A stretch of DNA of 64,000 nt, from positions 870,282-934,281 of the forward strand of contig NZ_JBCAUS010000002.1 in the NCBI RefSeq assembly GCF_038432375.1. The letters are read 5' to 3'. The DNA comes from Methanococcoides sp. LMO-2 (lineage in GTDB: Archaea > Halobacteriota > Methanosarcinia > Methanosarcinales > Methanosarcinaceae). Below are positions 57,854-64,000 of the stretch, one piece after another; positions within the stretch are counted from its first letter, which is position 1; each line of letters starts with the position of its first letter. The notes under the pieces were generated by a model. The model made no database searches and was not told the DNA's origin. It saw nothing but the letters and a program-made list of their open reading frames with translations. A program made the position numbers and the translations under genes.

Positions 57854-58456
57854 ATGTTTGACCGGGAAACACAAGTTGTAGACTGCAGACATGGAATGGG
57901 CCTCGGCCGCGGCGGAGGGCTTGCACAACGCGGAACTCTTTCAGAGACCGGACGCCCTGATGTCATAACAGTCGCAATGAGTCCCGGCAGACGTCACATC
58001 ACAAAACCGATATGTGAACTCACATACGGCATGCGCAGGGAGGATATACAGGTCAGTGTTTTGGTATTGAACTCAGGATCAGGAATACCTGATACACCAA
58101 TGAGGTCCGGCGCATTCGGGATAACACCTGAAGAAATTGCGCAGATATCAAGGCACAAACTGGCAGTTATCCATACAGGGAACATACGAGACCATGTGGT
58201 CAAAAAAGTAAGGGAAATTCTAAAGGATGCAGAGGTCCCGGCAATAATCGTCTGTCAGACTAAAATTGACTTTGAAGATTTTGCCAAGGGAGGAATTAAG
58301 ACCAAAATTGTGAAGCCTAAAAATAACGAGACCCTAACAAAAGGAAAAGTTATGGATATTGTGTCAGGAGTCACAAGAGGAGAATCATGTTCAAGGGACA
58401 AGTTGAACGAACTCGTGAAATCCGTGAAGAACACAATGAGATCTATTGATAACTAA
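57854..58456 (+). CDS. mcrC: Methyl-coenzyme M reductase operon protein C
   Basis: The 200-residue protein starts MFDRETQVVDCRHGMGLGRGGGLAQRG in part and contains RPDVITVAMSPGRRHITKPIC. McrC is a component of the system that activates MCR by reducing F430. It lies 6 bases after mcrD and 12 before mcrG. Confidence 0.95.
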   Translation: MFDRETQVVDCRHGMGLGRGGGLAQRGTLSETGRPDVITVAMSPGRRHITKPICELTYGMRREDIQVSVLVLNSGSGIPDTPMRSGAFGITPEEIAQISRHKLAVIHTGNIRDHVVKKVREILKDAEVPAIIVCQTKIDFEDFAKGGIKTKIVKPKNNETLTKGKVMDIVSGVTRGESCSRDKLNELVKSVKNTMRSIDN

Positions 58457-58468
58457 GGAGTGTATAAT

Positions 58469-59215
58469 ATGGCATACGAAGCACAATATTATCCAGGTGC
58501 AACATCCGTTGCAGAAAACAGAAGAAAGCACATGTCCGGAGACGTCGAAAAGCTCAGGGAAGTCTCTGACGACGATCTTACATTAGTACTCGGACACCGT
58601 GCACCAGGTAGTGACTACCCAAGCACACACCCACCACTCGCTGAGATGGGTGAACCAGAATGCTCAATCAGAGAAATGGTCGAACCAACACCAGGCGCAA
58701 AAGCTGGTGACAGGGTAAGGTACGTTCAGTTCGTAGACTCAATGTACAACGCACCATCAACACCATACTTCAGGTCCTACGCAGCAGCAATCAACTACAG
58801 AGGTGTCGACCCAGGTACACTTTCCGGTCGTCAGGTCGTTGAGGCTCGTGAGAGAGACATGGAAGAGATCGCAAAGTTCCAGCTCGAGACAGAAATGACC
58901 TGCCCAGCACTTGCAAGCCTTCGTGGCGCAACTGTTCACGGTCACTCACTCCGTCTCCCAGAAGATGGAATTATGTTCGACATGCTTGACAGATGCCGCC
59001 TTGAGAATGGCGTAGTAATCATGCACAAGGACCAGGTAGGAAGAGCAATCGACAAGAAGGTCGACTTCGGAAAGCCAATGTCCGAGGAAGAGGCTGCCAA
59101 GAGAACCACAATCTACCGTGTAGACAATGTTGCATTCAGAGATGACGCAGAGGTCATCGAATGGGTCCACACAGTGTTTGAGAAGAGAACCGCATATGGA
59201 TTCAAGCCAGAGTAA
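58469..59215 (+). CDS. mcrG: Methyl-coenzyme M reductase gamma subunit
   Basis: The 248-residue gamma subunit starts [20 protein letters not shown] at 58469 behind AAGGAG; the GTG at 58460 is not needed. The length and the HSLRLPEDG segment are as in the family. It is followed by mcrA after 14 bases. Confidence 0.97.
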   Translation: MAYEAQYYPGATSVAENRRKHMSGDVEKLREVSDDDLTLVLGHRAPGSDYPSTHPPLAEMGEPECSIREMVEPTPGAKAGDRVRYVQFVDSMYNAPSTPYFRSYAAAINYRGVDPGTLSGRQVVEARERDMEEIAKFQLETEMTCPALASLRGATVHGHSLRLPEDGIMFDMLDRCRLENGVVIMHKDQVGRAIDKKVDFGKPMSEEEAAKRTTIYRVDNVAFRDDAEVIEWVHTVFEKRTAYGFKPE

Positions 59216-59229
59216 GCGAGGTGAGAAAA

Positions 59230-60948
59230 ATGGCAGATGATAGAAAGAGACTGTTCCAGAAAGAATTAGAAGTTAAATTCACAAAAGAACACGGCGACAA
59301 CAAGATGGAAGGCGGAGAGATCACTGACAAGAAAGTGACATACTACCGTCTTGGTGTTGACCAGAACCCAAGAAAAGTCGAGATGAAGAAAGCTGGCCAG
59401 GAAATGGCTAAAGCTAGAGGACTCGTTGGTTACAACCCAATGATGCACTGTGGTGGTATCCCACTCGGTCAGAGAGCAATCACACCATCCTTCGTTTCCG
59501 GTACTGACATTATGGTCGAGACCGATGACCTCCACTACGTCAACAACGCTGCAATGCAGCAGATGTGGGATGACATCAGAAGAACCACAATTGTCGGTAT
59601 GGACATGGCTCACGAGACACTCGAGAAGCGTCTCGGTATCGAAGTCACACCAGAAACAATCAACCACTACCTTGAAGTGCTCAACCACGCACTCCCTGGT
59701 GGAGCAGTTGTTCAGGAGCACATGGTCGAAACACACCCAGCTCTTGTAGATGACTGTTACGTGAAGATCTTCACTGGTGACGACGAACTTGCAGATGAGA
59801 TCGACAGTCAGTTCCTCATCGACATCAACAAGCAGTTCCCAGAGGACCAGGCAGAAGCACTCAAAGCAGCTATCGGAAAGACAACCTGGCAGGCAGCACA
59901 CATCCCAACCGTTGTAAGCAGAACAACAGATGGTGCACAGACCTCAAGGTGGATGGCAATGCAGGTCGGTATGTCCTTCATCGCAGCATACAACATGTGT
60001 GCTGGTGAAGCAGCAGTAGCGGACCTTTCATACGCAGCAAAGCACGCTGGTGTTATCTCAATGGGTGACATGCTTCCAGCAAGACGTGCACGTGGTCCAA
60101 ACGAGCCTGGTGGAATTTCCTTCGGTCACATGGCAGATATCATCCAGACAAGCCGTGTTGACGCAGAAGACCCAGCACACGTAGCTCTCGAGGTAGTCGG
60201 TGGAGGATGTATGCTCTACGATCAGATCTGGCTCGGTTCCTACATGTCTGGTGGTGTCGGATTCACACAGTATGCAACCGCTGCATACACCAACAACATC
60301 CTTGACGACAACCTGTACTACAACGTTGACTACATCAACGACAAGTACGACGGTGCAGCAAACAAGGGTACCGACAACAAGGTCAAGGCAACAATGGATG
60401 TTGTCAAGGACATCGCAACAGAGTCCACAATCTATGGTCTCGAGAACTACGAGAAGTACCCAACAGCACTCGAAGACCACTTCGGTGGATCCCAGAGAGC
60501 AACAATGCTCTCCGCAGCAGCAGGTAGTGCAACAGCACTCGCAACCGGAAACGGAAACGCTGGTCTTTCCGCATGGTACCTTTCAATGTACCTGCACAAG
60601 GAAGCACACGGACGTCTTGGTTTCTTCGGATACGACCTGCAGGACCAGTGTGGTGCTACAAACGTATTCTCCTTCCAGTCCGACGAAGGTCTGCCTGTTG
60701 AGCTCCGTGGTCCAAACTACCCTAACTACGCAATGAACGTAGGTCACCAGGGTGGTTACACCGCAATCGCTTCAGCAGCACACGCTGGACGTGGAGATGC
60801 ATGGGCAGTCAACCCACTGATCAAGGTCTGCTTCGCAGATGACCTTCTCCCATTCGACTTTACCGCACCAAGGAAAGAGTTTGGAAGAGGCGCAATCAGA
60901 GAGTTCGAGCCAGCTGGTGAGAGATCACTCATCATCCCAGCAAAATAA
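59230..60948 (+). CDS. mcrA: Methyl-coenzyme M reductase alpha subunit
   Basis: The 572-residue catalytic subunit makes methane from methyl-CoM and CoB. It has the classical [11 protein letters not shown] block (341-351) and [17 protein letters not shown] (464-480). By alignment, Arg285 in MLPARRARG is the Mmp10 target, Gly467 the thioglycine and Cys474 the S-methylcysteine position. The ATG at 59230 follows GAGGTGAG. Codon use is strongly biased, as expected for a highly expressed gene. Confidence 0.98.
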   Translation: MADDRKRLFQKELEVKFTKEHGDNKMEGGEITDKKVTYYRLGVDQNPRKVEMKKAGQEMAKARGLVGYNPMMHCGGIPLGQRAITPSFVSGTDIMVETDDLHYVNNAAMQQMWDDIRRTTIVGMDMAHETLEKRLGIEVTPETINHYLEVLNHALPGGAVVQEHMVETHPALVDDCYVKIFTGDDELADEIDSQFLIDINKQFPEDQAEALKAAIGKTTWQAAHIPTVVSRTTDGAQTSRWMAMQVGMSFIAAYNMCAGEAAVADLSYAAKHAGVISMGDMLPARRARGPNEPGGISFGHMADIIQTSRVDAEDPAHVALEVVGGGCMLYDQIWLGSYMSGGVGFTQYATAAYTNNILDDNLYYNVDYINDKYDGAANKGTDNKVKATMDVVKDIATESTIYGLENYEKYPTALEDHFGGSQRATMLSAAAGSATALATGNGNAGLSAWYLSMYLHKEAHGRLGFFGYDLQDQCGATNVFSFQSDEGLPVELRGPNYPNYAMNVGHQGGYTAIASAAHAGRGDAWAVNPLIKVCFADDLLPFDFTAPRKEFGRGAIREFEPAGERSLIIPAK

Positions 60949-60958
60949 ACACAAATTT

Positions 60959-60990
60959 AAAAAGGCAGGCTTTGCCTGCTTTTTTCTATC
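60959..60990 (+). terminator. Strong terminator after mcrA
   Basis: AAAAAGGCAGGC-TTT-GCCTGCTTTTTT: a GC-rich hairpin with a run of T, starting 11 bases after the mcrA stop. The following 200 bases to proA are AT-rich with no gene. Confidence 0.85.
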
Positions 60991-61227
60991 TTTTTTTGAT
61001 TTGGACAACAGGTCCGCATTTTATCATATTCACTAACCTTTGATGATCAGCGTGAGCTTTGTTTGGTGAAAGCTATTTTATTATTTGAGAAGCTGTTTCA
61101 CAAAAATAAAAGCCAATAAATCGATAGTTATATGAGTAAAGTAATCATCATCCAAAGCATTAAAATCACACAGGGACAATAAAACCCCGGATATTACCAT
61201 ATTATCTTTTCACAAGGTGATCACTTC

Positions 61228-62577
61228 ATGGCTACAGAGATAGAAAAGAAAGTAATGGAAGCAAAGATAGCCTCCATTACACTTGCAAGTGTGGACACTC
61301 GGACAAAGGACAGGGCTCTTGAAGCCATGGCCAACGCACTTGACGAAAACCGCGACAGGATATTAGAAGCAAACAAGGCTGACCTCGAAGAAGCCGAAAA
61401 GATGATGGCTGAAGGCAAGCTCTCACAGGCGCTCGTAGACCGCCTTAAGGTCAGCAATTCAAAGATCGACGGAATGATCAGCGGTATTCGCGATGTTATT
61501 AAACTGGAAGACCCTTCCGGAAAAACACTCCGGACACTCGAACTTGACACCGGTCTGGACCTCTATCAGGTAAGCTGCCCCATCGGCCTTATAGGAGTGA
61601 TCTTCGAATCCCGTCCTGACGTTGTCCCGCAGATCATGTCACTTTGCTTAAAGAGCGGGAACGCTACCATATTCAAAGGCGGCAGTGAAGCACTCAACTC
61701 CAACCGTACAATATTTGACATACTTGTCACAGCCATGGAAAACACAGAAGGAATACCAGGCGGAGCATTCCAGCTCATGGAAACAAGGGAAGAGGTAATG
61801 GACCTCCTTGCACAGGATGAATACATCGATCTCCTGATCCCACGTGGCTCCAATGATTTCGTGAAGTTCATACAGAACAATACCAGGATCTCGGTCCTCG
61901 GACATGCAGATGGCATATGCCATGCCTATGTGGACAATAAAGCGAACCTGCACAAAGCATACGATGTGTGCTTCGACTCAAAGGTGCAGTACCCTGCAGT
62001 GTGCAATGCCATGGAAACATTGCTGATAAACAGGGAGATAGCAGGGGATTTCATGCCTGAAATGATCAAAAGGTACGAGGATGCAGGAGTTGAACTCCGT
62101 TTTGACGAGGGCTCATATACACTTGCAGAAAATCTTGGCTTTAAGAACCTCAAAAAAGCAACCGAGGAAGACTGGAAGACCGAATATAATGAACTTATAC
62201 TTTCAGTAAAGCTGGTCGATTCCATTGAAGAAGCGATCAACCACATTAACAGCTATGGATCCCACCACACAGATGCGATAATCACAGAAGATGAAGCAAA
62301 AAGAAAGCAGTTCATCGACCTTGTGGACTCTTCAAGTGTAATGGTCAATGCATCCACAAGATTTGCAGACGGGTTCCGCTACGGAAAAGGTGCAGAGGTA
62401 GGAATCAGCACTAACAAGATACATGCACGCGGCCCGGTTGGAATGGAAGGACTGGTCATTTACAAGTACGTCCTGTTAGGTAACGGGGACAAGGTAGCAG
62501 ATTATGCCGGAGATGAACCAAAGCCATTTACCCACAGGTTGCTTGACAAAGAACTATCTGACGTTCTGGACAACTGA
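61228..62577 (+). CDS. proA: Gamma-glutamyl phosphate reductase
   Basis: The 449-residue enzyme reduces glutamyl-5-phosphate to the semialdehyde in proline synthesis. It has the aldehyde dehydrogenase-like fold with the catalytic cysteine in YPAVCNAMETLLI (about residue 258) and GVIFESRPDV and AEVGISTNKIHARGPVG. The start follows AAGGTGATC. proB lies 13 bases on. Confidence 0.96.
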   Translation: MATEIEKKVMEAKIASITLASVDTRTKDRALEAMANALDENRDRILEANKADLEEAEKMMAEGKLSQALVDRLKVSNSKIDGMISGIRDVIKLEDPSGKTLRTLELDTGLDLYQVSCPIGLIGVIFESRPDVVPQIMSLCLKSGNATIFKGGSEALNSNRTIFDILVTAMENTEGIPGGAFQLMETREEVMDLLAQDEYIDLLIPRGSNDFVKFIQNNTRISVLGHADGICHAYVDNKANLHKAYDVCFDSKVQYPAVCNAMETLLINREIAGDFMPEMIKRYEDAGVELRFDEGSYTLAENLGFKNLKKATEEDWKTEYNELILSVKLVDSIEEAINHINSYGSHHTDAIITEDEAKRKQFIDLVDSSSVMVNASTRFADGFRYGKGAEVGISTNKIHARGPVGMEGLVIYKYVLLGNGDKVADYAGDEPKPFTHRLLDKELSDVLDN

Positions 62578-62590
62578 TAACAATTAAAAG

Positions 62591-63727
62591 GTGCCCACTT
62601 TGATCAACAGAAAAGAGATACTTGGTGATGCTGAGAAAATAGTAATCAAGCTAGGTACGACCTCGATCAGCAGGGAAGATGGAAGCCTTAATACGGAATT
62701 TATGGAAAAGGTCGCAGCACAGGTCGCAGAGCTGCACAATGCCGGAAAGAAGGTAATACTGGTAAGTTCCGGTTCTATCGGGATCGGGATCGAGATACTG
62801 AACCTCAACTGCCGTCCAAAGGAGATTCCTGTACGGCAGGCAGCTGCTGCTGTGGGGCAGGGTTTCCTGATGCAGCACTGGATGGAAGCTTTCCGCAAAT
62901 ATGACCTCAACGTAGCGCAGATACTTCTGACATACGACTCATTCACTAACAGATTAACATACCTCAACCTGAGGAACAGTATCTCCACACTATTGAGCTA
63001 CGGAGTTATTCCGATCATCAACGAAAACGACCCGATATGTGTTCATGAGATCGAGGCTACCCTTGGTGACAATGACAAGCTCTCCGCAATGGTCGCAAGT
63101 AAAACAGAAGCAGACGTACTGATGTTACTAACCGACATAAACGGGCTCTACAATAAGAACCCAAAACGTCATGATGACGCAGTACTGTTAAACACCGTTG
63201 AAGAGATCACACCTACCATTGAAAGCTATGGCGGAAGCCCCACCAGCATGAAAGGGGTTGGAGGCATGCGCACAAAGATAGCAGCTGCAAAGATCTGCAA
63301 TATGGCAGGCTGCTACATGGTCATTGCGAACAGCAATGTTGACAATGTGATCAGCAGGGTGCTCTCCGGAGAGAACATCGGAACACTCTTTCTCGCAAAC
63401 CAGTTCGTTCACAAGAACCGTATACGCTGGATCATACTCGGGAAAGCCTCCGGCATCATTAAAGTCGATTCCGGAGCTAAAAAGGCCATATCCAATAGTA
63501 TGAGCCTTCTCCCATCAGGAGTTCTTGAAGTAGAAGGAGCCTTTGACAGAGGCGATATCGTTAAGCTGGAGTGTAACGGAGAAGTGTTTGGAAAAGGCAT
63601 TACAGATTACACATCTGAAGAACTCAAGTCTATCAAAGGAAAACACACGGATATGATAGCTGAGATACTTGGATATAAGAACTATGACCACGTGATCAAG
63701 AAAGAGAACATCGGTCTTCTCAAATAA
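62591..63727 (+). CDS. proB: Glutamate 5-kinase with PUA domain
   Basis: The 378-residue enzyme phosphorylates glutamate as the first step of proline synthesis. The kinase domain has VIKLGTTSI, VSSGSIGIG, IINENDPI and GVGGMRTKI, and a PUA domain follows (about 280-370, KASGIIKVDSGAK). GTG at 62591 gives the stated frame; TTG at 62600 behind AAAGGTG is equally plausible. The proA-proB pair looks like a single transcription unit. Confidence 0.95.
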   Translation: MPTLINRKEILGDAEKIVIKLGTTSISREDGSLNTEFMEKVAAQVAELHNAGKKVILVSSGSIGIGIEILNLNCRPKEIPVRQAAAAVGQGFLMQHWMEAFRKYDLNVAQILLTYDSFTNRLTYLNLRNSISTLLSYGVIPIINENDPICVHEIEATLGDNDKLSAMVASKTEADVLMLLTDINGLYNKNPKRHDDAVLLNTVEEITPTIESYGGSPTSMKGVGGMRTKIAAAKICNMAGCYMVIANSNVDNVISRVLSGENIGTLFLANQFVHKNRIRWIILGKASGIIKVDSGAKKAISNSMSLLPSGVLEVEGAFDRGDIVKLECNGEVFGKGITDYTSEELKSIKGKHTDMIAEILGYKNYDHVIKKENIGLLK

Positions 63728-63862
63728 CAGATAGCGTATGATAAGTGTATAATAACATTTTTAAAACATGGTTCCGTCAATACACAGGAACAAAAACAAT
63801 CATATTATACACTTTTATTTGCTGTAATACTACCCCACCGATGGAAGGATACAGGTGTATTA

Positions 63863-64000
63863 ATGAAATCAAAAGCTCAGGAAAACAATGGAAGATCAAA
63901 ACCAAAGGTCCTTGTTGTAGAAGCAAGTGACCAGGATGTTGAAAGCCTGAGTCTTGTTCTTTCAGAGGACTACGATGTTATCAGGGCCACCAGAGGTCAT
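63863..64000 (+). CDS. Receiver-domain protein, cut by the window end
   Basis: The first 46 codons encode a polar lead (about 1-13) and KPKVLVVEASDQDVESLSLVLSEDYDVIRATRG-like sequence (14-46), the start of a response-regulator receiver domain. The usual paired acidic residues are EASD here. The phosphoacceptor Asp and any output domain lie beyond the window. The preceding gap holds no gene. Confidence 0.65.
   Translation, partial: MKSKAQENNGRSKPKVLVVEASDQDVESLSLVLSEDYDVIRATRGH

Noticed and set aside
59266-60736. Long cysteine/valine-rich or threonine/serine-rich frames over mcrA
   Set aside because: They arise from the strong codon bias of mcrA and have no ribosome-binding sites.

Overview
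The window is archaeal, from a methylotrophic methanogen of the family Methanosarcinaceae. It carries the full methyl-coenzyme M reductase operon (mcrBDCGA), membrane-bound heterodisulfide reductase with its cytochrome b (hdrED), DNA polymerase D large subunit, a single MCM, archaeal S10/spc ribosomal clusters, an Fe-S-cluster-bearing RNA polymerase subunit D and archaeal TATA/BRE promoters. Moderate GC, multihaem cytochrome and gene order suggest Methanococcoides or a close relative (inference). No CRISPR array, insertion sequence or prophage was seen.

Layout. 1-4.8 kb: a compact plus-strand operon of an MtmB (monomethylamine methyltransferase) homologue with methionine where MtmB has pyrrolysine, an Orc1/Cdc6-type ATPase, and a hydantoinase/oxoprolinase-type ATPase; its TATA box lies between two 38-bp repeats. 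4.9-7.7 kb (minus): rps13-rps4-rps11-rpoD followed by three tandem copies of tRNA-Leu(GAG). 7.9-15.7 kb: accessory genes, including a transporter, HAD hydrolase, M1 aminopeptidase, DJ-1/PfpI protein, an octahaem NrfA/ONR-like cytochrome and an orphan ABC permease remnant. 15.9-32.0 kb (minus): one long S10/spc-type cluster from rpl3 to cbf5 and tRNA-Ser(GGA). 32.7-40.0 kb: methyltransferase, response regulator, RNase P RNA, two DUF116 proteins, hdrED, a small sirohaem reductase and rubrerythrin. 40-45 kb: trmJ, mcm, DUF424 and two coiled-coil proteins. 45-50 kb (minus): pycB-pycA-birA. 50.8-64 kb: polC, mmp10, mcrBDCGA, proA-proB and the start of a response regulator.

How the parts fit. McrA/B/G make methane and CoM-S-S-CoB; HdrDE reduces that heterodisulfide with methanophenazine electrons; Mmp10, divergent from mcr, methylates the McrA arginine that is present here (Arg285). 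PycA/PycB/BirA form oxaloacetate for biosynthesis. RNase P RNA and its protein Rpp29 are both here.

The most unusual items: (1) the non-pyrrolysine MtmB homologue operon, a candidate undescribed methyl-transfer system; (2) pycA is interrupted by a single in-frame UAG at codon 412, after which the frame continues to a normal full-length end, suggesting pyrrolysine insertion into pyruvate carboxylase; (3) a membrane-anchored cytochrome with three plus five haems and a CXXCK fourth haem; (4) at least six genes whose stop codon sits inside a near-perfect hairpin.
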